This document shows, one piece after another, positions 41,693 through 50,308 of a stretch of DNA of 64,000 nt (its first letter is position 1; each line of letters starts with the position of its first letter). The notes below the pieces were generated by a model. That model saw only the letters and a program-made list of their open reading frames with translations, was not told the origin of the DNA and did not search any database. Origin of the DNA: Oscillospiraceae bacterium (GTDB lineage Bacteria > Bacillota > Clostridia > Oscillospirales > Oscillospiraceae); assembly GCA_020025595.1 (NCBI GenBank), contig JAHHRV010000006.1, positions 62,001 to 126,000 of the forward strand. Direction: 5' to 3'. The position numbers were made by a program, and so were the translations under genes.

Positions 41693-43002
41693 AAGTAACA
41701 AAATTCGGCGGTTCCTCCATGGCTGATGCCGGGCAGTACCGTAAAGTTCGTGACATTATCATGTCCGACCCTGCCCGCAGAATCGTGGTTGTCTCCGCCG
41801 CCGGTAAACGAGATAAAAACGATCACAAAATCACTGACCTGCTGTATCTGTGCTACGCCCATACCCAGTATGGCGTGGACTGCTCCGGCATTTTCGAGAT
41901 GATTACATCCCGCTATCTGGAAATCAGAGATGAGCTGGGTCTGAAAGTTCCTCTGGAAGAGGAATTTGAAGAGCTGAAGGCTCGCCTGGACACGAAGAAG
42001 GTGTCCCAGGACGAACTGGTCAGCCGGGGCGAATACTTTTCTGCCAAGCTGCTGGCAGCTTACCTGGGCTTTACCTTCGTTGACAGTGCCGACTGGGTCA
42101 CATTCAATCTGGACGGAACCGTGAATCAGGAAACCAGCTACAATGTTTTCCGGGCCGTTGCCGCAGGCCACGGTGTGGTCACTCCCGGCTTCTACGGCAG
42201 TATGCCCAACGGTCACATCAAGACCTTCACCCGTGGCGGCAGTGATATCACCGGCGCTCTGGCCGCTGCTGCCCTGGATGCAGATGTATACGAAAACTGG
42301 ACTGATGTTTCCGGTATTCTGATGGCAGACCCCAGAATCGTTGCCAATCCCCAGACCATTCCGGAAGTTACTTACGACGAGCTGCGGGAGCTGAGCTACA
42401 CCGGTGCTCAGGTTCTTCACGAGGGTACCATCTTCCCCGTCCGGGAAAAGAACATCCCTCTGAACATCCGCAACACCAACGATCCCCAGCATCCGGGCAC
42501 CATGATTCAGGAGCATTTTGAAAACGACAGTGCTCCGGAACGGTTCATCACCGGCATCACCGGCAAAAAGGACTTCTCCATCGTCCATCTGAGCAAGCGG
42601 GGTCTGTCCAACGAGGTCGGTCTGCTGCGTAAGATCCTCAGCATTTACGAGCGGCACCACATTTCTGTTGACTATGTGCCCAACGGCATTGATAATGTAT
42701 CCGTGCTGATTCAGAGCGATGCCATCGAGCCCTATCTTTACACCATTCTGGGCGAGATGCAGCAGGAAATCGAGCCGGATAAACTGACCGTCTATGATGA
42801 AATTGCAGTCGTTGCCGCTGTTGGCCGAAAGATGGCATCCCGTCCCGGCATCTCCGGCAAGATCTTCGGCGCAATGGGTCAGGCCGGTGTCAACATCCGC
42901 ATGATTACCCAGGGACCTGATGAATTGAATATTATCTTTGGCGTGGAAAACAAAGACTTTGCCAAGGCAATTCAGGTGCTCTATGACAGCTTTGTAAAAT
43001 AA
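41686..43002 (+). CDS. lysC: Aspartate kinase
   Basis: This 438-residue kinase starts the aspartate pathway by phosphorylating aspartate. The N-terminal VTKFGGSSMAD motif, the VVVSAAGK loop, the GRGGSDITGAL-type motif (here TRGGSDITGALAAAAL) and TDVSGILMADPR identify it. Two C-terminal ACT domains (about 300-438) provide feedback regulation, presumably by lysine or threonine. The GTG start overlaps the end of hom by seven bases, giving translational coupling. A hairpin with a U run follows before asd. Confidence 0.95.
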   Translation: MLKVTKFGGSSMADAGQYRKVRDIIMSDPARRIVVVSAAGKRDKNDHKITDLLYLCYAHTQYGVDCSGIFEMITSRYLEIRDELGLKVPLEEEFEELKARLDTKKVSQDELVSRGEYFSAKLLAAYLGFTFVDSADWVTFNLDGTVNQETSYNVFRAVAAGHGVVTPGFYGSMPNGHIKTFTRGGSDITGALAAAALDADVYENWTDVSGILMADPRIVANPQTIPEVTYDELRELSYTGAQVLHEGTIFPVREKNIPLNIRNTNDPQHPGTMIQEHFENDSAPERFITGITGKKDFSIVHLSKRGLSNEVGLLRKILSIYERHHISVDYVPNGIDNVSVLIQSDAIEPYLYTILGEMQQEIEPDKLTVYDEIAVVAAVGRKMASRPGISGKIFGAMGQAGVNIRMITQGPDELNIIFGVENKDFAKAIQVLYDSFVK

Positions 43003-43011
43003 AAATGATGA

Positions 43012-43047
43012 TACAGCGCAGAGATGTATGCTGCGCTGTACCTTTTT
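43012..43047 (+). terminator. Hairpin between lysC and asd, touching the asd ribosome binding site
   Basis: A perfect 10-bp stem (43012-43021 with 43031-43040) is followed by CCTTTTTAGGAGG. The U run merges into the ribosome binding site of asd, so this could be a partial terminator or attenuator that sets asd output. Confidence 0.65.
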
Positions 43048-43061
43048 AGGAGGTCGCGAAC

Positions 43062-44063
43062 ATGAAAACCTATACTGTAGCAGTCCTGGGCGCCACCGGT
43101 GCCGTAGGTCAGGAAATGATTCACATTCTGCAGGAGCGCAATTTCCCCGTTGGCAAGCTGATTCCTCTGGCAAGTGCCAGAAGCGCAGGCAAAACCATCG
43201 TCTTCCGTGGCGAGGAAGTCACCATTCAGGAAGCAAATGCCGACGCTTTCCACGGTGTGGATATCGTGCTGGGCGCTGCCGAAAACGACATTGCCAAGGC
43301 TATGGCCCCTGCCATTGTTGCCTCCGGCGCCGTATTTGTGGATAACTCCTCCGCATTCCGCATGGATCCCAATGTTCCTCTGGTGGTTCCCGAAATCAAC
43401 CCCGAGGATGTCAAGGCTCACAAGGGCATCATCTCCAACCCCAACTGCTCCACCATCATCACCGCAACCGCAGTCAATGCGCTGAACGCTCTCTCCCCCA
43501 TCCGCACCATGACCGCCTCTACTTATCAGGCTGTTTCCGGTGCCGGTGCAGGCGGCCCCGTGGAGCTGATGGCTGAGGTAGATGCACTCTCCAAGGGCGA
43601 AACCTACCAGCCCAAGGTCTTCTCCCACCAGATTGCCTTCAACCTGATTCCCCAGATCGGTGGCGAAGAGGTGGACGGCTACACCAGCGAAGAAATGAAG
43701 CTGCAGAACGAGGGCCGCAAGATCATGCACCTGCCGGAGCTGAAGGTCAGCTGCACCTGTGTCCGTGTTCCCGTGGTGCGCAGCCATTCCATTTCCGTTT
43801 CCATGCACTTTGACAAGCCCATTTCCGTTGAAGAGGCTCGCAAGGTCATTGCCGCCGCTCCCGGCTGCAAACTGGTGGACAATCTGGCCGCCAAGGAATA
43901 CCCCATGCCTCTGGATACCAGCGATCAGGATCTGGTTTATGTTGGCCGTATCCGTCCGGATCTCACCGATCCCAACGGTCTGTGCCTGTGGTGCTGCGGC
44001 GATCAGGTCCGCAAGGGCGCCGCTACCAACGCCATTCAGATTGCAGAACTGCTCATCAAGTAA
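43062..44063 (+). CDS. asd: Aspartate-semialdehyde dehydrogenase
   Basis: This 333-residue enzyme reduces aspartyl phosphate to the semialdehyde shared by lysine, threonine and methionine synthesis. It has VAVLGATGAVGQEMIHIL for NADP, SNPNCSTI with the catalytic Cys, and the YQAVSGAGAGGP segment. The His-containing VPVVRSHSISV region near residue 240 also matches. The AGGAGG site is 10 bases upstream of ATG. It follows hom and lysC after a short hairpin and is closed by its own terminator. Confidence 0.97.
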   Translation: MKTYTVAVLGATGAVGQEMIHILQERNFPVGKLIPLASARSAGKTIVFRGEEVTIQEANADAFHGVDIVLGAAENDIAKAMAPAIVASGAVFVDNSSAFRMDPNVPLVVPEINPEDVKAHKGIISNPNCSTIITATAVNALNALSPIRTMTASTYQAVSGAGAGGPVELMAEVDALSKGETYQPKVFSHQIAFNLIPQIGGEEVDGYTSEEMKLQNEGRKIMHLPELKVSCTCVRVPVVRSHSISVSMHFDKPISVEEARKVIAAAPGCKLVDNLAAKEYPMPLDTSDQDLVYVGRIRPDLTDPNGLCLWCCGDQVRKGAATNAIQIAELLIK

Positions 44064-44105
44064 TCCCATCCCCCTCCCGAAAAATCGGGCGGGGGATTTT
44101 TCGTT
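44064..44105 (+). terminator. Intrinsic terminator after asd
   Basis: A 13-bp stem with one mismatch (44068-44080 with 44085-44097, loop AAAA) is followed by TTTTTCG. Confidence 0.85.
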
Positions 44106-44460
44106 CTCTGCGTCTGTCCGGTTATTCCCGGAAATGGTGCGATATAGCGCCTTATGGTCTGGCAAATTGTTCTATAAGGGGCCTTTGCGGGGATTGCAGT
44201 TTCTTTGGGAATATGATAGTATGTAGCATAGATATAAGATGTATAAAATCGTCTGTTCTATGAACTCCGGCGAAACTAGGAAACCTGCATCACACAGAGG
44301 AGCACACAGGAACAGCGATCCAAGCAACCAGTCTTTTGGGGTTGTCTGTCGGCTGACTCGATTTTCGGATAATTCTTCGGAAATTTTTGTGCAGCGGCTT
44401 ATTTTTCATGTACAGGCTCCCAATCGGGGGCTTTTTCTTTTGAGGATCTGAGGAGAGATT
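44106..44460 (+). promoter_or_regulatory. Leader region of the ecfT-cob operon with a terminator-like hairpin
   Basis: This 355-base gap has no credible gene. TTGCAG near 44194 with TAGTAT 17 bases later could be the promoter. A short hairpin GGCTCCC/GGGGGCT (44415-44432) with a TTTTTCTTTT tail lies just upstream of the ecfT ribosome binding site, which is the layout of an attenuated leader. I do not recognise a cobalamin, T-box or other riboswitch core in it. Confidence 0.45.
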
Positions 44461-45330
44461 ATGTGTAGAGATGCTTTTTCCCGGTACCACCCGTTGGTCA
44501 ATCTTCTGTTTTTTCTGGGAGCGATTGGCTTCGGTGTGGTCATTCAACACCCCATGTATATGCTCGCAGGATGCATTGCCGGTGGCGTTTACTATGTGCT
44601 GCTGCACCGGAAAAACGGCCTGAAAGTCATCGCCGGTATGCTGCCCATGGCGATCATCATTGCAGGAGTCAACCCGCTGTTTAACACCTACGGCGCACGG
44701 GTGCTTTTTTATGTTTTCGGCAGGCCCTACACTCTGGAAGCACTGTTCTACGGCATGGTTATTGCCGGAATGTTTATCTCCATGATGCTCTGGTTTGGCT
44801 GCTACAACGCAGTGCTCACCAGTGACAAATTTACCAGTCTGTTCGGCAACCTGATTCCCGCAATCTCATTGCTGCTTGTGATGATTCTTCGCATGATTCC
44901 GAATTTCATCCGGAAAACCCAGCAGATTTCCGGATGCAGAAGATCCATTGGAAAAGGCGTCAGCGAGCAGAACACCAACAAAGAAAAACTTCTGGACGGC
45001 ATGACGATCCTGTCCGCGCTGACCGACTGGGCTCTGGAAGGCAGCGTCGTCACCGGCGATTCCATGCGGGCAAGAGGCTATGGCTGCGCCAAACGCACCA
45101 GCTTCCAGATTTACCACATGAGCTTGCGTGACTGGGTTCTCACCATCATGATAATCGTGCTGTTTCTGTCGGTGATCCTTGCCGGCGGAACCGCAGCCAC
45201 CTTCACCCCGGAGATGTCCATTGCATCCCTAACCTGGGGCTTCGGTGCCTATTGCATCTTCGTGTCTATTCCCGTTGTATTGCATTTAGCTGAAGAACTC
45301 CAGTGGCGTTATTTGATCTCTAGAATCTGA
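44461..45330 (+). CDS. EcfT/CbiQ-like transmembrane subunit of an ECF transporter
   Basis: This 289-residue protein has six to eight membrane helices and the basic GDSMRARGYGCAKRTSF motif near residue 200, which is the EcfT coupling-helix region that contacts the ATPase pair. EcfT is the scaffold of energy-coupling-factor vitamin and metal importers. No EcfA ATPases or S-component lie alongside, so it must work with partners encoded elsewhere. Its position ahead of cobT-cobU-cobS suggests a role in cobalt, corrinoid or lower-ligand base uptake, but that is inference. The start has GAGGAG six bases upstream. Confidence 0.82.
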   Translation: MCRDAFSRYHPLVNLLFFLGAIGFGVVIQHPMYMLAGCIAGGVYYVLLHRKNGLKVIAGMLPMAIIIAGVNPLFNTYGARVLFYVFGRPYTLEALFYGMVIAGMFISMMLWFGCYNAVLTSDKFTSLFGNLIPAISLLLVMILRMIPNFIRKTQQISGCRRSIGKGVSEQNTNKEKLLDGMTILSALTDWALEGSVVTGDSMRARGYGCAKRTSFQIYHMSLRDWVLTIMIIVLFLSVILAGGTAATFTPEMSIASLTWGFGAYCIFVSIPVVLHLAEELQWRYLISRI

Positions 45331-45371
45331 TTCCGCTTAACCGCAAAATTTTGTATTTTGGGAGAATCTCT

Positions 45372-46130
45372 ATGAAACGAGAAAAACTTTACATATCCAC
45401 TGTTGACGAAAATGCCGCCCAGCTCACCCGTCAGTACGGTCTGGGAATGGAAATCGCAGAATTCTGCACCGCATGGAATCTGGATGACCACTTTCAGGAA
45501 GTCGATCCTGTAGTCCGGGAAAAGATGCTCTCTTCCGACCGTTTCACCCTGCACGGGCCTTATAACGAGCTGTTTCCCTGTGCCATCGACCCCAAAATCA
45601 GAGATCTGGCAGCCCAGCGCTACCGCCAGACCATTGCCACTGCCCAGGGCTACGGTATCAATAAAATCATTCTGCACGCAGGATTCAACCCTTGGCTGTA
45701 TTTTCCCTGCTGGTTCACAGAGCATTCCACCGAGTTTTGGCTGGAATTTGTAAAGGAGATCCCTCAGGGAATGACCATTTGCCTTGAAAATGTTCTGGAA
45801 GAGGAACCGCAGATGCTGGCACAGATCATCCGGGATGTAAATGACCCCCGGATTCGGATGTGTCTGGATGTAGGTCACGCCCATGCCTATTCCAAGGCCT
45901 CTGTCATGGACTGGGTCAGTCAGTGTGCCGATATCATCGACCATTTTCATATTCATAACAACGACGGTTCCTGGGATACCCACAGCGCGCTGAACGACGG
46001 CACTATTCCCATGGAAGACCTGCTTCATTACATTGACGACCATTGCTCCGATGCTACCGTTACCCTGGAGCTGATGGATGCTGCACCCTCTATTACCTGG
46101 ATGCAGAATAACGGATTTTGGGAGGAATAA
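45372..46130 (+). CDS. Sugar phosphate isomerase/epimerase-like TIM-barrel protein
   Basis: This 252-residue protein has the xylose-isomerase-like/AP-endonuclease-2 TIM-barrel pattern: a series of metal-ligand residues in ILHAGFNP, ICLENVLEE, MCLDVGHAHAY, HFHIHNND and LELMDAA. The substrate is unknown. The ATG at 45372 follows GGGAG. Two bases after its stop comes cobT, so it shares the cobalamin transcript; it could process a sugar or ribose phosphate related to alpha-ribazole formation, but I have no direct evidence. Confidence 0.8.
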   Translation: MKREKLYISTVDENAAQLTRQYGLGMEIAEFCTAWNLDDHFQEVDPVVREKMLSSDRFTLHGPYNELFPCAIDPKIRDLAAQRYRQTIATAQGYGINKIILHAGFNPWLYFPCWFTEHSTEFWLEFVKEIPQGMTICLENVLEEEPQMLAQIIRDVNDPRIRMCLDVGHAHAYSKASVMDWVSQCADIIDHFHIHNNDGSWDTHSALNDGTIPMEDLLHYIDDHCSDATVTLELMDAAPSITWMQNNGFWEE

Positions 46131-46132
46131 AC

Positions 46133-47221
46133 ATGGATTTGCAAGAGCTGATCAATTCAATCACGCCGCTGGATAAGCCCGCCATGGATGCAGCCGCCAA
46201 GCGACAGGCTGAACTTGCCAAGCCTCCCGGAAGTCTGGGTCGGCTGGAGGATCTGTCCATCCAGATGGCAGGCATCACCGGAAAGCTGCACAACCACATT
46301 GAGAAAGCCCATCTTCTGGTCTTTGCCGCGGACAACGGCGTGGTCGTCGAGGGTGTTTCCAGCGCTCCCCAGTCCGTGACCCTGCAGCAGACGGTGAACC
46401 TGACCCGGGCAAAAACCGGCGCTTCCGCCCTTTGCAAGCACTTCGGCGATGAAATCACCGTGTGTGATGTGGGCGTGAATGCAGATATCAAGGAGCCCGC
46501 TGTGTTGAACAAAAAAATCGCCTACGGCACCCAGAATATCGCAAAAGGCCCTGCCATGACTCGGGAACAGGCCCTGACCGCCATCCAGATTGGCGCAGAG
46601 CTGGCCCAGTCCACCGATGCCGATGTTTTTGGTATCGGCGAAATGGGTATCGGCAACACCACCACCTCCTCTGCTGTGCTGGCAGTTCTGCTGAATCTGG
46701 ATGTGGAAACCGTTACCGGTCGCGGCGGTGGCATCACTGACGATAGCTTCACAAAGAAAAAGCAGGTAATTTCTCAGGCCATTGCCATCAACCAACCGAA
46801 TCCTTCGGATGTAGTGGATGTTCTTTCCAAGGTTGGCGGTTTTGACATTGCTGCTATGTGCGGCGCATTTTTGGGCGCTGCAGCCTCCCACCGCCCGGTA
46901 GTCATCGACGGCTTCATCTCCGTTGTAGCTGCGCTGTGTGCTTCCAGGCTGTGTCCCAATGCAACTGCTTATTTTATTCCCAGCCACGCTTCCTACGAAA
47001 TTGGCTATGAGAAGGCCATGCAAGCCATGGATCTGCAGCCCATTTTCCTGCTGGGTATGCGTCTGGGCGAGGGCAGCGGTTGTCCTCTGGCCTTCCGGGT
47101 GCTGGATGCTGCCTGTGCCGTACTGAACGGCATGGCCACCTTTGATCAGGCAGGTATCAACGACGATTATCTGGAGGAGATCCGCCAGGGCGATCAGTTT
47201 ACCGTGGAGGGCGCCAAATGA
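46133..47221 (+). CDS. cobT: Nicotinate-nucleotide-dimethylbenzimidazole phosphoribosyltransferase
   Basis: This 362-residue enzyme activates the lower-ligand base of cobalamin by forming alpha-ribazole phosphate. Family signatures are KPPGSLGRLEDL, FAADNGVVVEGVS, IGEMGIGNTTTSSAV, GRGGGITD and, near the C-terminus, LGMRLGEGSGCPLAF with the catalytic Glu. The start has GGGAGGA nine bases upstream. It overlaps cobU by four bases. Length is normal for the CobT family. Confidence 0.97.
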   Translation: MDLQELINSITPLDKPAMDAAAKRQAELAKPPGSLGRLEDLSIQMAGITGKLHNHIEKAHLLVFAADNGVVVEGVSSAPQSVTLQQTVNLTRAKTGASALCKHFGDEITVCDVGVNADIKEPAVLNKKIAYGTQNIAKGPAMTREQALTAIQIGAELAQSTDADVFGIGEMGIGNTTTSSAVLAVLLNLDVETVTGRGGGITDDSFTKKKQVISQAIAINQPNPSDVVDVLSKVGGFDIAAMCGAFLGAAASHRPVVIDGFISVVAALCASRLCPNATAYFIPSHASYEIGYEKAMQAMDLQPIFLLGMRLGEGSGCPLAFRVLDAACAVLNGMATFDQAGINDDYLEEIRQGDQFTVEGAK

Positions 47222-47763
47222 TTGTGTTTATCACAGGCGGTGCCAAAAACGGGAAATCCTCACTGGCGCAGGATCTTGCAGTTGCCCTGTCCAATGGTGG
47301 CACTCACTATTATGTGGCAACCATGATCCCCAGTGATGATGAGGATTTGGAGAGAATTCGCCGCCACCGGGATGACCGTGCCGGCATGGGCTTTGAAACA
47401 ATTGAATGCGGCAAAAACATTCTGACCTGTCTGGACCGTGCGGACAGGAACGGCTCTTTTCTTCTGGACAGCGCCACTGCGCTGCTGCTCAACGAGCTGT
47501 TTCCCGACCCCACCAGCTGCGAGATGGATGTGGATGCTGCCTACCGCTGCGGCGACGAGTTGGTCGCCTTTGCAAAATCTGTAGCCAATATTGTCATCGT
47601 CAGCGACTATATCTATTCCGACGCCGAGCGCTATGACGAGGTTACAGAAACCTACCGTAGGTGCCTTGCTACCATCGACCGCAAGCTGGCTGCCGTCAGC
47701 GACACCGTTCTGGAGGTTGCCTCCGGAAACATCATTGTACACAAGGGGGCCTTTCCGGCATGA
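47218..47763 (+). CDS. cobU: Adenosylcobinamide kinase/guanylyltransferase
   Basis: The 181-residue protein phosphorylates adenosylcobinamide and then adds GMP, a salvage step to cobalamin. It has the Walker A sequence FITGGAKNGKSSLAQ, the RIRRHRDDR segment (family: RI..H...R), and a central LLDSATALLLNELF region like the DCLT.WL.N of CobU. Here the expected catalytic pieces are somewhat altered, but the overall pattern holds. It is coupled to cobT by a four-base overlap and to cobS by another. Confidence 0.9.
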   Translation: MIVFITGGAKNGKSSLAQDLAVALSNGGTHYYVATMIPSDDEDLERIRRHRDDRAGMGFETIECGKNILTCLDRADRNGSFLLDSATALLLNELFPDPTSCEMDVDAAYRCGDELVAFAKSVANIVIVSDYIYSDAERYDEVTETYRRCLATIDRKLAAVSDTVLEVASGNIIVHKGAFPA

Positions 47764-48500
47764 AAAAATATCTCCACGCTTTTGTGATGTGCCAGTCCAT
47801 GTTCTGCGCAATCCCCTGCCCGTTTCACATCTGGGATGAGGAAGCCCGAGACAAAATGCTGCTGTTTCTGCCTGTGGTGGGACTGGTCATCGGTCTGCTC
47901 TGGTATGTGATTGCACTGCTTTTGCAGATGTTTTCCGTGCCTGTGCTGGTGTGCGCCTTTGTTCTTTGCGCATATCCCTATCTTGCCACGGGATTTATCC
48001 ACCTGGATGGATTTATGGATGTGACGGACGCCGTCAAATCCTGCCGGGATCTGCCCCGACGCAGAGAGATTCTGAAGGATTCCCATGTGGGTTCTTTTGC
48101 AGTTATCGGCTGTATTCTTCTGATGCTGGCCCAGTTTTCCTTCTTCGCCAGCTTTGTTTCCTATGCAGATCTGCGGATCCTGATTTTCATTCCCATCGTC
48201 AGCCGCTGCGGCTCTGCTCTGGCAGTTACCGCACTGCCCCCCATGTCCACCAGCCAGTATGCCAAGCAGGAACTGCCAAAATCCCGCATCATCACCCTGC
48301 TGATCATGCTGTGCATTACCGTCGGCGCAGGATTCCTGCTGTGCGGCAAATACGGATTCTGCCTGCTGGGCGGTGTAGTTGGATACGCGCTGACGCTTCG
48401 TCATGCATATAAATCTTTGCAGGGCATGAACGGCGACATTGCCGGCTATGCGCTGACCTATTCCGAACTGGCCGCTGCGGCTGTACTGGCTATCTTATAA
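47760..48500 (+). CDS. cobS: Adenosylcobinamide-GDP ribazoletransferase (cobalamin synthase)
   Basis: This 246-residue, multi-helix membrane protein joins GDP-cobinamide with alpha-ribazole to complete cobalamin. The family motif GFIHLDGFMDVTDAVKSCRD..RREILKDSHVGSFA (residues about 79-115) is intact, with the acidic residues that bind Mg. The ATG overlaps the stop of cobU by four bases; an upstream open stretch of 33 codons inside cobU is ignored. It precedes the short CobU-like gene. Confidence 0.93.
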   Translation: MKKYLHAFVMCQSMFCAIPCPFHIWDEEARDKMLLFLPVVGLVIGLLWYVIALLLQMFSVPVLVCAFVLCAYPYLATGFIHLDGFMDVTDAVKSCRDLPRRREILKDSHVGSFAVIGCILLMLAQFSFFASFVSYADLRILIFIPIVSRCGSALAVTALPPMSTSQYAKQELPKSRIITLLIMLCITVGAGFLLCGKYGFCLLGGVVGYALTLRHAYKSLQGMNGDIAGYALTYSELAAAAVLAIL

Positions 48501-48512
48501 GGAGGACTCCCC

Positions 48513-48887
48513 ATGAATTTGATTATCGGCGGTGCCTATCAGGGTAAACTGGACTTTGCAAAAGCTGCTTACCACTATCAGAGCGAAGATGTTTTCATCT
48601 GCTCCGGCAGTGAAATCGATTTTTCCGCAGGTTGTATCGATCATGTGGAAGAATTTGTCCTTGCCTGCGTCAAGGAAGGCAAAAACCCTATCACCTATTT
48701 TGAAGATCACCGGGACGACTGGCGCAACAGCACCCTGATCTGTCAGGATATCTTTTGCGGAGTGGTGCCTCTGGGCGCAGATATGCGGGCCTGGCGGCAG
48801 AATACGGGGCGGCTCTGCCAGTACCTGAGCAAAGAGGCTGCCCATGTGAGCAGAATTTTCTGCGGACTGGAGCAGAAGCTGAAATGA
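48513..48887 (+). CDS. Short CobU-like protein (degenerate paralogue)
   Basis: This 124-residue protein resembles CobU but is only two-thirds as long. Its N-terminus MNLIIGGAYQGKLDFAK replaces the P-loop GKS with GKL, so ATP/GTP binding is in question. The C-terminal FCGVVPLGADMRAWRQNTGRLCQYLSKEAAHVSRIFCGLEQKLK matches the CobU end. It lies between cobS and cobC, with a strong GGAGGA site and a four-base overlap with cobC. It may be a specialised cobinamide-binding or kinase-only form, or a regulator of the main CobU. Confidence 0.78.
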   Translation: MNLIIGGAYQGKLDFAKAAYHYQSEDVFICSGSEIDFSAGCIDHVEEFVLACVKEGKNPITYFEDHRDDWRNSTLICQDIFCGVVPLGADMRAWRQNTGRLCQYLSKEAAHVSRIFCGLEQKLK

Positions 48888-49435
48888 GTACCATTTATCT
48901 GATTCGCCACGGCAAAACCCCGGCAAATGAGCAGCATTTATACTGCGGCAGCACGGATCTGCCCTTATCCGAAGCCGGTCTTTCTGAATTAAAGGATCTG
49001 CACTATTGCGTAGGCGATGCCCGGTTTATCACCAGCGGCATGAAACGCACAGAGCAGACCCTGAAAGCCCTTTTCGGCGATGTTCCCTTTTCGGTGGAGC
49101 GTGGTTTCCGGGAAGTGGATTTTGGTGTCTTTGAGATGCACAGCTACGAGCAGCTGAAGCTGCGCCAGGACTATCAGGCGTGGCTCACCGGAGACAACGA
49201 ATCCAACATTCCGCCCCAGGGCGAAAGCGGCGCCCAGATGACCCGGCGTGTCATTGCCGCATTTGAAAAGTACGCCGATCCTGCCCAAAACACCGTAATC
49301 GTCAGCCACGGCGGCGTCATTGCTGCGCTCATGGCTCATCTGTTTCCTCAGGAGCAGAAAAGCAGGTATCAGTGGCAGCCCAAGCCCGGCCGCGGTTATG
49401 CAATCGAAAACGGACAATACCGGATTCTGGAATGA
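48884..49435 (+). CDS. cobC: Histidine phosphatase, probably alpha-ribazole phosphatase
   Basis: This 183-residue protein has the phosphoglycerate-mutase-like fold: YLIRHGKTPAN with the catalytic His 9, Glu in FREVDFGVFE, and VIVSHGGVIAAL with the second His. In the cobalamin context it most likely dephosphorylates alpha-ribazole phosphate or cobalamin phosphate. The start overlaps the previous stop by four bases. It is the last gene of the ecfT-cob transcript and is followed by a strong terminator. Confidence 0.88.
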   Translation: MSTIYLIRHGKTPANEQHLYCGSTDLPLSEAGLSELKDLHYCVGDARFITSGMKRTEQTLKALFGDVPFSVERGFREVDFGVFEMHSYEQLKLRQDYQAWLTGDNESNIPPQGESGAQMTRRVIAAFEKYADPAQNTVIVSHGGVIAALMAHLFPQEQKSRYQWQPKPGRGYAIENGQYRILE

Positions 49436-49449
49436 AATTGTATCTGAAA

Positions 49450-49500
49450 TAATGAATGAGGCCATCGGCGTAATGCCGATGGCCTCATTCATTTTATGCT
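49450..49500. terminator. Bidirectional intrinsic terminator
   Basis: A perfect 16-bp stem (49454-49469 with 49475-49490, loop GTAAT) is followed by ATTTTATG. It separates the convergent cobC and DUF2284 genes. Confidence 0.85.
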
Positions 49501-49517
49501 TACTTACAGAGGGAGCA

Positions 49518-50057
49518 TTAATCAAAGACATACATTCCGAAGAATGCCAGCTGTCCTGCACCGCAGTCATAGTCCATTTTGCAATGGTCTGCCAGCTTCT
49601 TCACAAACACGCAGTATGCCGACATACACGAATAGCGCAGATCTGGGAAATGACAGGGTTTTCCTTCGGTAATGGCGCAGGGCTTGCACAGGCTGCATCC
49701 GCTGGCACCTACCAGAAAACCGTCACAGCCTTCCGCTCTTGCACGCTTCATCAGGCGAATTGCCGCTGCATTGTGGGCACCCTTGGCCTGCTTGATGGCT
49801 GCGGTATTGGAATAATCGTCGATGTCCCAGATGGTTTGCAGAACCAGTGCTTTTTTATGGTCAAGCACCTTTTGCTTCATGGCTTCGGGGGAACCGCAAT
49901 CCGGCGGACAGGAATAATTGACACCGTACTGACCGCAGAGATTCTCTTCACAGAAGGGGCGGAAGGACGGGTCAAAAACAATATCAGCTGTATCAGTCAC
50001 CACCGCAGAAGCAAATCCTTCGTCAATGGCGTACTGAACCAATGCTGTATCAGTCAT
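49518..50057 (-). CDS. DUF2284 Cys-rich putative metal-binding protein
   Basis: This 179-residue protein belongs to the DUF2284 family of predicted metal-binding proteins. It has many Cys residues, in the groups CEENLCGQYGVNYSCPPDCG (about 34-53) and CSLCKPCAITEGKPCHFPDLRYSC (about 120-145), which suggest Fe-S or metal sites. Its function is unknown; members often lie near corrinoid methyltransferase genes. The ATG at 50055-50057 has AGAGG upstream. The leader contains a cobalamin riboswitch and a terminator, so expression should fall when B12 is plentiful. Confidence 0.86.
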   Translation of the reverse strand: MTDTALVQYAIDEGFASAVVTDTADIVFDPSFRPFCEENLCGQYGVNYSCPPDCGSPEAMKQKVLDHKKALVLQTIWDIDDYSNTAAIKQAKGAHNAAAIRLMKRARAEGCDGFLVGASGCSLCKPCAITEGKPCHFPDLRYSCMSAYCVFVKKLADHCKMDYDCGAGQLAFFGMYVFD

Positions 50058-50204
50058 TAAAAACACCTCTTTTAGAAACAGAGAACGAATGCTTTCCGTT
50101 TCAGAAACCTTCGCAGCAGGCACACGGCAGCAGCGCAGGAATGTTGGCGTACTGTACCTGGAAGGGCTACCCGAAAAGAAGGGGGGAAACTTCTCGGCAT
50201 CCAG

Positions 50205-50255
50205 ATACAGCAAAAGCTGCGACAACCCTTAAAAAGAGCCCGTCGCAGCCGTTTT
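50205..50255 (-). terminator. Terminator of the cobalamin riboswitch
   Basis: GCTGCGAC (50242-50249 read on minus) pairs with GTCGCAGC (50216-50223), and TTTTGCTG follows on the minus strand. It lies about 55 bases past the aptamer and 160 bases before the DUF2284 start. Confidence 0.65.
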
Positions 50256-50308
50256 TCGCGCCAAACAAGACCATCCTCTGTACTTTGCAGAGTCTGGTAA
50301 AAAGCACC

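Noticed and set aside
44239..44451. A 70-residue open frame in the ecfT leader
   Set aside because: No ribosome binding site, ends within the terminator-like hairpin, and has no similarity to a known family.
44106..44460. A cobalamin riboswitch upstream of ecfT-cob
   Set aside because: AGGAAACCTGC resembles part of the B12 box, but the GCCACTG core and other elements are missing. The real aptamer is at 50309-50491.
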